From contig CP143946.1 in NCBI GenBank assembly GCA_036419695.1, positions 4,148,001-4,212,000 on the forward strand: 64,000 nt of DNA, read 5' to 3'. The notes below the pieces were generated by a model. It ran no database searches. It had not been told where the DNA came from and saw nothing but the letters and a program-made list of their open reading frames with translations. The first letter of the stretch is position 1; each line of letters begins with the position of its first letter. Source of the stretch: [Clostridium] symbiosum. GTDB taxonomy: Bacteria; Bacillota; Clostridia; Lachnospirales; Lachnospiraceae. The position numbers and the translations under genes are program-made. Shown here in pieces: positions 8,856-17,402 of the stretch.

Positions 8856-9326
8856 GTTTCGTCTCCCAATTCGTTTTCACTTTATTGTTTTTTATTCCAT
8901 ATCGCTTGATTCTTTTGTCCAATCCCTGCAGAACGTTTTCTGAATCACAGGACGGGCCTCCTTTTGATGTATCTTATGATGCTCCATCTTATGGCACCCC
9001 CTCTTATGATTCAAAAAATCCCCTGACACAGTTTCCTGTATCAAGGGACGATAGTTATCGTGTATCCGCCTTGATTAAATGAACAGACTCCGCTGCCCGG
9101 CCTCTCAAATAATGACGATAACGGAGGGCGGCGCCCTTCCCGGACGGGAAGCTGTCAGAGCCGGTTGTCAGGTAAAAATTTCCTTCACTTATTTTTTGAT
9201 TATATCATCCATGCTCATTTTGTCAAGCGCGAAACGGCGTTTTTTGCCGTTTCCGGGCATCCCGCAGCGTGTTACCGGACACGGCGTGAACCGTGATTTA
9301 TATCGGCATCCTGCGCTGTAAAATAA
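8856..9326. other. Intergenic region upstream of the GntR gene
   Basis: No convincing gene. It holds a dyad TGACACAG-tttc-CTGTATCA (9024-9043), a palindrome ACGATAGTTATCGT (9049-9062) and three spaced TCTTATG words between 8967 and 9012. There is also a GC-rich hairpin pair around 9117-9150 and the short palindrome AAACGGC-GTTTTTT-GCCGTTT near 9231-9251, which recurs elsewhere in the window. The first dyad is a candidate GntR autoregulatory site. Confidence 0.5.
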
Positions 9327-10221
9327 GGATTTAATTGAGGAAGGAGAACGCCGCCGGGACGGTCGGGGGGCGGGATGGTGAGGGGAGGTTGTGAGTCTTC
9401 AGTCCCGGTTTGCAGGTTGTCGCGGGTGGGGAATCCGGGCAGAAAAAGTTCCTCCGGGAAACGCTTGCGCTCTTTGGAGTACATAACGGTACTAACCTCG
9501 TGAAAAACCTCGGTAAGTGCCGATGAACTCCCAGGTTCCCTGCGGAATCTTTTTCTCCCGGATTCCCCACGGGAAGGTTATGGACCGGGACTGAAGACGC
9601 GAAGGTTTTCGCCATCCCGAACCCCGGCCTGCGGCCGCTGAATTGTTCTTATTCCTTCAAAGGGGGGAGGTATTGTCGCTGCCACTACGTTTCCTCGAAT
9701 TCCAGGAGAATGCCCCCTGTATGGTATTCAATTGATGAATCAGAGCTTTAGCGCATGACCTATCCTTAAATAACTATTGAATTTTTTGATTCATCATTAA
9801 GTTTCGCTTTGGATTTTTCTCTGAATCCAGCCCGAAATACCTTCATAAAGTAAAAGATTCACGACTACATAGTGGACACGACAATACCTCCCCCCTTACT
9901 TGACGAAAGAGACAATCAGCCCCTGAAGCCGGCGGACGGGGCAATCACCTTCGCTGAGTCTTCAGTCCCGTCGACAAACTGCCCGGGGAAGGAAGGAGAA
10001 AAAATTCCGAAGGGGACATTGGAGCCCGCCGGTGCTTGGCGAGGTTCTTTCGAGCCTAGCATCCGCTGTGCGCTCCACAAGCGGAAGCGGGTCCCCGTAG
10101 GAATCTTTTCTCCTGGATTCCCCCTCACCACAACTTCCCGCCGGGACTGAAGACTCATATCCAACCTCCCACTCCCCCGTCCGCCGTCTTACAGAGGCGT
10201 CCTCGCATCTCAACTAAATCC
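9327..10221 (+). mobile_element. Large TIR-bounded hairpin repeat, copy 1 (MITE-like)
   Basis: An 895-bp element with terminal inverted repeats GGATTTAATTGAG (left) and CTCAACTAAATCC (right). It contains hairpin A (9395-9598, bounded by GTCTTCAGTCCCGG and its complement), a central stem GGAGGTATTGTCG...CGACAATACCTCC, and hairpin B (9958-10154, GTCTTCAGTCCCG and complement). Outer arms also pair (GGCGGACGGGG near 9933 with CCCCGTCCGCC near 10175). About 170 bp of extra sequence sits in the loop of the central stem. No transposase is present, so it is likely a non-autonomous element. The right TIR contains the mfd stop codon. Confidence 0.85.
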
Positions 10222-13200
10222 TCATTTTCCCCAGCTCGCCGAGGATTTCCTCTGCCTTTTCCACCATGGCAGCGCAGTCCTTATTCTTACCCTTGCGATC
10301 CTGGTAGAAAAAGGACGGACTGTCTCCTGTCCGGAGCGTCAGCGCGCCTTTATACCTGTCGATCAGCGCCGGTATCCCGGAAGTGTCGATTCGGGCATTT
10401 TTGTACATTTTGAGCGTAATCTCCTGGCGGTTGATGTTGACCTCCGTCACTCCCGCCTGATGGGCCATTGCCTTTAACGCCGCAATCAGAAGGAGGTTTT
10501 CAACCGGCTTCGGTATATCGCCGAAACGGTCAATCAGTTCGTCCTGCATATCCATATACTCATCCTGGTTCTCAATTCCTGAAATCCGTTTATAAATATC
10601 GAGCTTCTGGTATTCGTTCCTGATATAAGAGCCTGGAATGTAGGCGTCAATATCGCAGTCCACCACGGTCTCGAAGCTTTCTTCCTCTTTCTGCCCCTTA
10701 AGCGCCAGGACCGCCTCATTCAAAAGCTTGCAGTACAGATCGTATCCGACCGCTTCCATGTGGCCGTGCTGCTCGGCGCCCAGTATATTTCCCGCCCCGC
10801 GCAGTTCCAGGTCGCGCATTGCAATCTTGATTCCGCTGCCCAGCTCGGTAAACTCACGGATGGCCTGAAGCCGCTTTTCGGCCTCCTCGCGCAGGAGTTT
10901 GTCGCGCCGGTACATCAAAAATGCGTAAGACGTCCGGTTGGAACGCCCGACGCGGCCCCTGATCTGATAGAGCTGGGAAAGTCCGAGCCGGTCGGCGTCA
11001 TGGATGATAATCGTGTTGGCGTTGGGGATATCCAGTCCTGTCTCAATAATGGTCGTGGACACCAGCACATCGATGTCGCCGTTGACAAAGTCCAGCATGA
11101 TCCGTTCCAGCTCGTGCTCATGCATCTGGCCGTGGGCAAAAGTCACATTGGCTTCCGGCACCAGGGATGCCACATGATTTGTAATCTCATCGATGTTGTT
11201 GACCCTGTTGTATACATAATACACCTGGCCGCCCCTGGACAATTCGCGGTGGATGGCCTCACGGACCATCTCGTCGTTGTACTCCATCACATAGGTCTGG
11301 ATGGGGAGACGGTCAACCGGTGGCTCTTCCAGCACGCTCATGTCACGGATTCCGATCAGGCTCATGTGGAGCGTTCTCGGAATCGGTGTCGCGGTCAGGG
11401 TCAGCACATCCACATTTTCTTTGAGCTGCTTGATTTTCTCTTTATGTGCCACGCCGAAACGCTGCTCTTCATCGATAATAAGCAGTCCGAGGCTCTTGAA
11501 AACCACGTCCTTTGACAGCACGCGGTGCGTTCCAATCAGCACGTCGACAAAGCCCTTTTTCAGGTCTTCCAGCGTCCTCTTCTGTTCTGTGGCCGTCCTG
11601 AAGCGCGACATCATGTCGACTCTGACCGGAAAGTCCTTCATGCGCTGCACAAAGGTATTATAATGCTGCTGGGCAAGGATGGTCGTGGGAACCAGGTAAA
11701 CGACCTGCTTCCCCTCCTGGATTGCCTTAAAAGCGGCTCTGAGCGCTATCTCGGTCTTTCCGTATCCCACGTCGCCGCAGATCAGGCGGTCCATGATCTT
11801 TCTGCTCTCCATGTCTTTTTTCGTGGATTCGATTGCATCCAGCTGATCCTCCGTCTCCTCAAAGGGGAACATCTCCTCAAATTCCCTCTGCCAGACCGTG
11901 TCGGGTCCATACTGGTAGCCCTCGCTCTGCTGCCTGGCTGCGTAAAGCTCCACCAGCTCCTTTGCAATCTCTTTTACGGCTCCCCTGACCTTGGTCTTGG
12001 TCTTATTCCACTCCGTGCCGCCCAGTTTGTTGAGCTTCGGCTGTTTGGCGTCGGCGCCCGCATATTTCTGGATTCCCTCCAGCCTGGTGGCAGGGAGATA
12101 GAGGTTGCCGCCGTCACGGTATTCGATTTTGATATAATCCTTTACAATCTTGTCCTGCTCTATCTTTTCAATGCCGCGGTAGATTCCGAGCCCGTGGCTC
12201 TCATGGACCACGTAGTCGCCCACGGCCAATTCGGAGAAGCTCTGGATCTTTTTACCCTGGTAGGCTGTCTTTTTTCTCTTCTTTTTCTGGCGCACCCCGC
12301 CGAACATGTCGCCTTCCGTGATTACGACAAACTTGATCAGCGGATATTCAAATCCCCTGTGCAGGTTTCCGTATGTCACCATAATCTCGCCCGGCTGCAC
12401 CTGGGTCTGGCCCTCGTCGGGACAAAAGGCCCGCAGATCATACTCTCTCAGATCGCCGGCCAGACGGCTGGCCCTTGTTCTGGAACCCGAGAGCAGGATT
12501 ACCCTGTATTTCTCTTTCTTCCATTTCGTCAGGTCTTTGATCAGGAGATCGAAGCCGTTCTGATAGGAGTTTACGCTTTTGACGGTCATACCGTATTTCT
12601 TTTTCACGGTAATGCCGGGAAGTTTCTGTTCAAGCCCCAGCATCAGAAGCGTTCTTCCGCCGATAGCCATCGCAAGGACCGCCTTGGCGGAGTACATAAA
12701 GTCCGCCTGTCCCGGAAGAAGATAGCCGTTCTCCAGCCTGTGGGTCATGCTCTCCCTGAATTCCTCCTCCACGACCTCGGCTTTTTCTTTCAGCCGAAGC
12801 GGTTCATCTATGAACACGGTCAGTCCGTCGGCCGGAAAATATTTCAGGAAGGACACGGTTTCCGAACAGAAATAACGGATAAAACTGCCGAGGCCGTGGA
12901 CTCTCCATCCCTCCCGCAGTCCCTCCGAAAGCTCCCCGATCACCGATTCGATCCGGTGCGCCTCCTCGGTTTTCATTTGCTCCCGCAGAGTCTTAACGTA
13001 CTTTGTCTTCTCCTTCTCTATCCTGGAGATTCCGGCTTCCGCCTCTTTTTTGGTGAGAACCAGTTCCGTGGCCGGATAAAGCACGGCCTCCTCAAGCTGT
13101 TCCACCGACCTCTGGCTCTCCGGGTCAAAGGTTCGGATGGAGTCCACCTCATCCCCCCAGAGTTCGATTCTGAAAGGAAGTTCCTCCGTCAGAGGGAAAA

Positions 13201-13741
13201 TATCGATGATTCCTCCCCTTACGGAAAACTGCCCCATTCCGTCTACCTGGGCCACCCTCTCATATCCCATTCCGGCAAGGGACAGCTTCAGGGCATCCAC
13301 ATCAAGAGCCTCCCCGCTGGCGATCGTGATACACTGTTTTTTCAGGTTTTCCAGGGGAAGCAGGTGATCCATCAGGCCGTCCACGGTCGTGATGATGACA
13401 CCCTTCTCCTCCTCCGCCAGGTGTTTCATCACCTGCATTCTCTGCCTGGTCAGCAGGTTTCCGTGAATATCGGAACTGTAAAACAGAAGATCCCTGGCCG
13501 GATATAAAAACACATCGGAAGAAAAACATCTGTAATCTTCGTAAAGCTCCTTGGCCCTCTGATCATCGTATGTGACAATCAGTTTCCATGGAATCTGCTT
13601 CGTCAGCTCCGATATCAGATGCGCCTTCTGTGAGTCCATACAGCCGCTCACCAAAAGCGGCCCCTGTCCCCTCTCCAGATCCCGGTTCATGTCCCCAAAT
13701 TCAATTAATTCTTCCAGTGGATTTGCAAAAATGCTTTCCAT
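10214..13741 (-). CDS. mfd: Transcription-repair coupling factor Mfd
   Basis: ATP-dependent DNA translocase (1175 aa) that removes stalled RNA polymerase and recruits UvrA. From the N-terminus it has a UvrB-like domain, the RNAP-interacting CarD-like domain (around FSELAVGDYVVHESHGLGIYRG split motif), and a RecG-like helicase core. The core has Walker A GDVGYGKTE (about residue 655) and DEEQRFG (about 754). A TRCF C-terminal domain with the TRG-type region follows. Full length for the family. The last codons and the TAG stop lie inside the terminal inverted repeat of repeat copy 1. The long open frame on the other strand is a shadow. Confidence 0.97.
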   Translation of the reverse strand: MESIFANPLEELIEFGDMNRDLERGQGPLLVSGCMDSQKAHLISELTKQIPWKLIVTYDDQRAKELYEDYRCFSSDVFLYPARDLLFYSSDIHGNLLTRQRMQVMKHLAEEEKGVIITTVDGLMDHLLPLENLKKQCITIASGEALDVDALKLSLAGMGYERVAQVDGMGQFSVRGGIIDIFPLTEELPFRIELWGDEVDSIRTFDPESQRSVEQLEEAVLYPATELVLTKKEAEAGISRIEKEKTKYVKTLREQMKTEEAHRIESVIGELSEGLREGWRVHGLGSFIRYFCSETVSFLKYFPADGLTVFIDEPLRLKEKAEVVEEEFRESMTHRLENGYLLPGQADFMYSAKAVLAMAIGGRTLLMLGLEQKLPGITVKKKYGMTVKSVNSYQNGFDLLIKDLTKWKKEKYRVILLSGSRTRASRLAGDLREYDLRAFCPDEGQTQVQPGEIMVTYGNLHRGFEYPLIKFVVITEGDMFGGVRQKKKRKKTAYQGKKIQSFSELAVGDYVVHESHGLGIYRGIEKIEQDKIVKDYIKIEYRDGGNLYLPATRLEGIQKYAGADAKQPKLNKLGGTEWNKTKTKVRGAVKEIAKELVELYAARQQSEGYQYGPDTVWQREFEEMFPFEETEDQLDAIESTKKDMESRKIMDRLICGDVGYGKTEIALRAAFKAIQEGKQVVYLVPTTILAQQHYNTFVQRMKDFPVRVDMMSRFRTATEQKRTLEDLKKGFVDVLIGTHRVLSKDVVFKSLGLLIIDEEQRFGVAHKEKIKQLKENVDVLTLTATPIPRTLHMSLIGIRDMSVLEEPPVDRLPIQTYVMEYNDEMVREAIHRELSRGGQVYYVYNRVNNIDEITNHVASLVPEANVTFAHGQMHEHELERIMLDFVNGDIDVLVSTTIIETGLDIPNANTIIIHDADRLGLSQLYQIRGRVGRSNRTSYAFLMYRRDKLLREEAEKRLQAIREFTELGSGIKIAMRDLELRGAGNILGAEQHGHMEAVGYDLYCKLLNEAVLALKGQKEEESFETVVDCDIDAYIPGSYIRNEYQKLDIYKRISGIENQDEYMDMQDELIDRFGDIPKPVENLLLIAALKAMAHQAGVTEVNINRQEITLKMYKNARIDTSGIPALIDRYKGALTLRTGDSPSFFYQDRKGKNKDCAAMVEKAEEILGELGKMRI

Positions 13742-13763
13742 GTGATTCCCCGCTCTTTCTATC

Positions 13764-13793
13764 TATACAGAAACGGCCTTTTTGCCGTTTGTT
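13764..13793. repeat. Short dispersed palindrome AAACGGC-CTTTTT-GCCGTTT
   Basis: Small stem AAACGGC/GCCGTTT with a T-run loop in the pth-mfd gap. Related copies occur near 9226-9254, 20917-20945 and 36950-36980, the last two with CGCGCC on one flank. Could act as a weak terminator or RNA processing site. Confidence 0.55.
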
Positions 13794-13806
13794 TGCATCA
13801 TTGATT

Positions 13807-14421
13807 TCACGCCTTTGTCTGCTCTTCGGGCTGCTTAGTCTCTTTCTTCGTGGCCCTGGCCGATCCGTTAAATCGGTTCATCGCCGTGTCAATCCCCTCG
13901 TTCATCATGGAAACAGCCGCCGCCGCCCCGTCACGGAACGCCTGCTCCATTTCCTCTTTTTCTTCCTTCGGGAAACGGCTCAGCACATAGTCAGCCAGAT
14001 CCATCCTGGGCGGCTTTTCCCCGACCCCGATGCGGATCCGCGGAAACTCCTGCGTTCCCAGATGGGCAATAATATTCTTAATACCATTATGCCCGCCTGC
14101 GCTGCCTTTTTTTCTGATTCTTATTTGTCCCGGTTCCAGGCTGATGTCGTCGTAAATCACAATAAATTCCCACGGCTCTGTCTTATAATAATCCATCACG
14201 GAGCGGATACTCTCTCCGCTCAGGTTCATATAAGTCTGCGGCTTTACCAGTATCACCTTATTTCCCTCAATCATTCCTTTTCCTATCAGGGCCTTATGTG
14301 CTTTTTCCCTGATATCGATCTGATACCGGTCGGCCAGTGTATCCAGAGTCATAAATCCCACATTGTGCCTGCTGCCGTCATACTCTTTTCCCGGATTTCC
14401 CAGTCCTGCTATAATATACAT
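13807..14421 (-). CDS. pth: Peptidyl-tRNA hydrolase
   Basis: Releases tRNA from peptidyl-tRNA in the cytoplasm. It is a 204-aa Pth1. The N-terminal GLGNPGKEYDGSRHNVGF carries the conserved Asn and catalytic His (about residue 20). PQTYMNLSGES, the catalytic-Asp region DDISLEPGQIRIR and the KGSAGGHNGIKNI motif follow. The C-terminus is extended and Lys/Thr-rich. AAAGGAGAATT precedes the start. It lies 66 bp upstream of mfd on the same strand, the common pth-mfd arrangement of Firmicutes. Confidence 0.97.
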   Translation of the reverse strand: MYIIAGLGNPGKEYDGSRHNVGFMTLDTLADRYQIDIREKAHKALIGKGMIEGNKVILVKPQTYMNLSGESIRSVMDYYKTEPWEFIVIYDDISLEPGQIRIRKKGSAGGHNGIKNIIAHLGTQEFPRIRIGVGEKPPRMDLADYVLSRFPKEEKEEMEQAFRDGAAAAVSMMNEGIDTAMNRFNGSARATKKETKQPEEQTKA

Positions 14422-14526
14422 ATGATAAATTCTCCTTTATACGATCAAATTTATGCGATTCTGCTTTTGATATCGTCTTTCGTCCGGCTGATATGTCCCC
14501 GGAATTTGCGGACAGACACGCCTTAA

Positions 14527-14560
14527 AGCGTTAGATTTCCTCCACTGGGAATCTAACGCT
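14527..14560. terminator. Perfect-looking hairpin upstream of pth (possible terminator)
   Basis: AGCGTTAGATTTCC (14527-14540) pairs with GGGAATCTAACGCT (14547-14560) with one mismatch. The flanking T-run is weak on both sides. It may end the small-gene transcript coming from 14945 or be a structured spacer. Confidence 0.5.
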
Positions 14561-14631
14561 GTGTTTAGCCATTTTAGCAGGTTTTTGGGGGGATGTAAAG
14601 GGAGGTGGTGGAAAAATGAGTCGCGGGTGGT

Positions 14632-14888
14632 GGATGGCGTACGGGGTGGCGAGGTTCGGTGGAATGTCTTCAGTCCTGCCGAGTGGAGCGCAAGGGGGGA
14701 ATCCGGAGGAAAAAATTCCTTCGGGGACTCGCTTGCGCTTATGGAGTGCGCAGCGGATGCTAAGCTCGTTTCACTCGCTAAGCACCGGCGGACTCCAAGG
14801 TCCCCTGCGGAAAGTTTTCCTCCTCCTTCCCCGGGTAGTAAATCGCATCGGACTGAAGACAGGGGACGGATCGGCCCGTACGCCATCC
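14632..14888. repeat. Solo hairpin related to the large TIR-bounded repeat
   Basis: One long hairpin of the type found twice in each large repeat. The arms GGATGGCGTACGGG (14632-14645) and CCCGTACGCCATCC (14875-14888) pair perfectly. Inside, GTCTTCAGTCC (14666) pairs with GGACTGAAGAC (ending 14860). The interior is clearly alignable with hairpin B of copies 1-3 (GGGGACTCGCTTGCGCTTAT and AAGCACCGGCGGACTCCAAG regions). No GGATTTAATTGAG terminal repeats and no second hairpin are seen, so this is a solo or decayed unit. Confidence 0.8.
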
Positions 14889-14944
14889 GGACGCCGGCTG
14901 GTTGAACTCCTTTTTCGGGGGAGGAGGAAGGGAAGGAAAAGGCG

Positions 14945-15364
14945 TTATTGGAGGGATGGGGGTTGGGAGAGGGAGGCGCACCATTTTGTAAAAAATTGGG
15001 TTTGGTCTTCTGTGGTGGGGAAGGTGGATTGGTCTGAGTAGGTCCAGAGGCTTATGATGTCTTTTTTGAGGGCTTGCTCTCCCGGTTTTACGAGGTATAT
15101 TTTTTCGCACGCCCCCATCATGCCTGACTGGACGGCGTTAATTTGGGAGCCGGCACATTTTAGGCCATATCCTGCCTGAAACAGGGCGTCACGGAGTTTT
15201 TGGTAGGCCGGGAAATATGCATAGTCTGATTTTGATATGGTTTGGCCGTTTAATTGGGTTGTTAAGACGATTTCCTCACTTGTTTCGGCTTCGTCGGCCT
15301 CTATTTGCAGTTGTGTTTCTTTCATGGTCTTTAATTCGACTGCTGTTATGCTGTATTTTTCCAT
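14945..15364 (-). CDS. Hypothetical protein
   Basis: A 139-aa soluble protein that I do not recognise. The preferred start is ATG at 15364 (MEKYSITAVEL) with GGAGCAGGA upstream. A GTG at 15385, overlapping the stop of the preceding gene as GTGA, is an alternative. The C-terminal half (SDYAYFPAYQKLRDALFQAGYG...AGSQINAVQSGMMGAC region) looks globular. It is directly downstream of the DUF2625 gene and probably cotranscribed with it. No function can be given. Confidence 0.65.
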   Translation of the reverse strand: MEKYSITAVELKTMKETQLQIEADEAETSEEIVLTTQLNGQTISKSDYAYFPAYQKLRDALFQAGYGLKCAGSQINAVQSGMMGACEKIYLVKPGEQALKKDIISLWTYSDQSTFPTTEDQTQFFTKWCASLSQPPSLQ

Positions 15365-15381
15365 AAGATTCCTGCTCCGTT

Positions 15382-16005
15382 TCACTTTTTTTGTACGGTT
15401 GTTACTCTGTCTGTTTCGGTTTTGACGCTGAGCTGTTGTAAAAAATCGAATTCAAGGCAGATTATTTCTTCTATGGGAAGAATTTCCCGTTTCCGGCTTT
15501 CAAGGCTCTCTGCATCTGCCCACAGGAACGGATAAAAGGCGACTCCCTTATCATAGTTAAGGCCTGCGAGCTCTTTTTTCCAGTTTTTCCAACGGTAATC
15601 GATATAAAAGGTATCCGTGTCCCCATGGAGACACCAGTATAAAAACTGCCCCATCCCGATTTCCATGTCTTCTAATTCCAGGGTATCCGGCGCGAAATAG
15701 CCGATGCCGCCATGTTCCAGATAGATGAACAGACCGCCCAGCACATCTTCCGCTATCACTGTTTCTTTAAATGGAAACAGGCGGTTCCGTGTCACAAAGT
15801 CGACCGGGCCCGTGCCGTATAAGCGCAGCCAGTTCTCGATTATGATTCCCCCCGTGTTTTCAAGAATTGTGCCTATCAGGCTTTGGGGATTGATTTGGTA
15901 TGTTCTTTTATACTGCTCTCTTATGCGTGGATCGCTTGGGAGAACTTCTATTTCTTTTGTTGAACGTTTTATATCGTCCAGTATTTTTTGAAACTTTTCA
16001 TCCAT
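15382..16005 (-). CDS. DUF2625 family protein
   Basis: A 207-aa cytoplasmic protein matching the DUF2625 pattern: GGIIIENWLRLYG, an ETVIAEDVLGGLFIYL segment, YFAPDTLELEDMEIGMGQFLYW, GDTDTFYIDYRW and the C-terminal YPFLWADAESLESRKREILP stretch. The function of this family is not known to me. The start at 16005 is preferred (AAGGACGG upstream); an in-frame extension to 16062 lacks a site. It forms a small cluster with the downstream hypothetical gene and the upstream membrane protein. Such clusters sometimes belong to polymorphic toxin-immunity regions, but no toxin is seen here. Confidence 0.75.
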   Translation of the reverse strand: MDEKFQKILDDIKRSTKEIEVLPSDPRIREQYKRTYQINPQSLIGTILENTGGIIIENWLRLYGTGPVDFVTRNRLFPFKETVIAEDVLGGLFIYLEHGGIGYFAPDTLELEDMEIGMGQFLYWCLHGDTDTFYIDYRWKNWKKELAGLNYDKGVAFYPFLWADAESLESRKREILPIEEIICLEFDFLQQLSVKTETDRVTTVQKK

Positions 16006-16069
16006 TGTTTTTGCCGTCCTTATTTTTATTACTCTGGGATGTAAATTGTTCCGCATCCGCAACAGGGTG

Positions 16070-16642
16070 TTATATGTTTAATAATTCCCTGCATATAAAA
16101 TCCATCAGTCCTGTTTTTATCAGCAAAAGTGCCATTACGGCTGCATATAACAAAACGGACAGGCGCTTTTTTGCCGTTCCGGGAACAAAAAGCAACAGGC
16201 AGATTATCATACTCAGATATGCGATGAAAAGTAAATTGTTTTCACTGCCTGTTACATACCACTCTGCAAATATCACTGCGATTGGCAGGGCTCCAAGGAT
16301 GGCCGCGGCCCGATTTCTTTCGTTTGAAAACCATATGATAAATGCACAAAAGGGAGAAATAAGTGATATGGAGCCCCATAATATCATCTGCGATTTTGGA
16401 TAGAAACCGAGAAATAAAACCGTGTATAAATAATATGTCAAAAGCATTGATGCAAAAAAGCCGAATACCCTGACCGCCGCGTACGCCGGCGTATCGGAAC
16501 GGACTGCCAGTAATGTCGCTGCAAAAATCCATATGCCGAACCTGCCGCCTATATCATCCAGTACGGGGAGTTTCCATGTAACCTCCGGCACATCTACCAG
16601 TTTTGCGGCCAATCCCAGGATGATGCCGCTTATCATTGCCAC
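16070..16642 (-). CDS. Hypothetical membrane protein
   Basis: About 190 aa with five or six hydrophobic segments (ISGIILGLAAKLVD, FGIWIFAATLLAV, FGFFASMLLTYYLYTVLFLG, ILWGSISLISPFCAFIIW, ILGALPIAVIFAEWYV, and IAYLSMIICLLLFV with LLYAAVMALLL). I do not recognise a family with certainty. The start is unclear: ATG at 16642 has no ribosome site. A strong GAAGGAGG at about 16683-16690 lies in front of in-frame GTT ATT codons at about 16672-16677, so an ATT start or a mutated start upstream is possible. Confidence 0.6.
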   Translation of the reverse strand: MAMISGIILGLAAKLVDVPEVTWKLPVLDDIGGRFGIWIFAATLLAVRSDTPAYAAVRVFGFFASMLLTYYLYTVLFLGFYPKSQMILWGSISLISPFCAFIIWFSNERNRAAAILGALPIAVIFAEWYVTGSENNLLFIAYLSMIICLLLFVPGTAKKRLSVLLYAAVMALLLIKTGLMDFICRELLNI

Positions 16643-16860
16643 AATAACGGATTGAAAGCTGATTCTCTTTTGAATAACCGTCTGCCTCCTTCGAAGAAAT
16701 TGATGTTTGGTCCAATCGGCATAAGTCGCCTCCTGGTTAAGATAATATTAGCTCTCATCCCGGAAATTGGCAAGAAAATAAGATCTGGTTGAAATAAGAA
16801 GTAATATCAAGTTGATTGGGAATATGATAAAATAAATAAAATGAAACTGGAGGCGTAAGT

Positions 16861-17075
16861 ATGAAGAAATCAAAGATCATGATCCGCGGTCTGTCTATCA
16901 TTACCTATCCGGCTGCACGCAATTTACTCGGCCTTTTTATGCCGTACCATTGATTCTCCAATTAAAGAAAGAGCATAAAACAGGACTGCCCGGCACTGTC
17001 TTTTATCTTATTTTCTCATGTATCATAGGTTTCGATATTGTGACATCATTTTTAATACAAAAAAAGAGGAAATAG
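16861..17075 (+). pseudogene. Frameshifted small membrane protein gene
   Basis: ATG at 16861 follows CTGGAGG at a normal distance and opens a 30-codon frame ending in TGA at 16951-16953. A one-base shift near 16949 continues without stop from 16950 to the TAG at 17073-17075. That part encodes a charged stretch, one hydrophobic segment (VFYLIFSCIIGFDIVTSFLI) and a basic end. The joined product would be about 72 aa. This is either a true frameshift or a sequence error. Family not recognised. Confidence 0.5.
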
Positions 17076-17139
17076 CAGGTATTATCCCTCTAAAACCACT
17101 TGCCCTCTCCCCCTGATTATGGTAGAATTCTAGTGTTGT

Positions 17140-17202
17140 GCTTATATAAGTTCATGATTGGTTGAACGTTTCTACCAGCTACCGGAATAGTTGACTATAG
17201 GC
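17140..17202 (+). ncRNA. Purine (guanine-type) riboswitch aptamer
   Basis: The fold fits the purine aptamer: P1 GCTTATA (17140-17146) with TATAGGC (17196-17202); P2 GTTCA/TGAAC (17150-17154, 17163-17167) with a GG-containing loop; the near-invariant J2/3 GTTTCTACC (17168-17176); P3 CAGCTA/TAGTTG with loop CCGGAA. The CC of that loop can kiss the GG of loop 2. J3/1 has C at 17195 (GACTAT), the guanine-specific base. A CGACAG/CTGTCG hairpin (17202-17218) and a T8 run (17239-17246) follow as a possible expression platform. The next gene, 200 bp away, is an FAD-dependent oxidoreductase rather than a purine gene. Confidence 0.75.
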
Positions 17203-17402
17203 GACAGCTTTACTGTCGTATCTTACTTCCGCGGTTGGTTTTTTTTATGTTATGGAAATTATGGTGAAAAACAGCCTGCCGTGGGCTGGGAATCCCGTAA
17301 TGCAGGATTCCGTGTTACGATTCACAGCCCTGCAAAAGCCAGTGGTTCTGCGGACAGTAACACTTCTGTTCTTAGCTTAAACAACGAAAAGGGGGCAACA
17401 TT

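Noticed and set aside
8834..9082. Open frame with repeated SYD/SYG words upstream of the GntR gene
   Set aside because: The repetitive look comes from three TCTTATG words. There is no ribosome site, and the frame starts inside the GntR gene on the other strand.
9272..9484. Similar short peptides (beginning MYSKER) readable in all three large repeats
   Set aside because: The frames recur only because the DNA is repeated. They sit within a long hairpin arm, lack ribosome sites and end at variable flanking sequence.
9690..9862. Insertion sequence remnant with transposase in repeat copy 1
   Set aside because: The AT-rich insert has no transposase-like frame in any reading and recurs at the same site in copy 3, so it is treated as an optional part of the repeat.
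11525..13507. 660-codon open frame on the plus strand
   Set aside because: It lies wholly antisense to the intact, full-length mfd gene; the composition is that of a reverse-frame shadow and no ribosome site or family motif is present.
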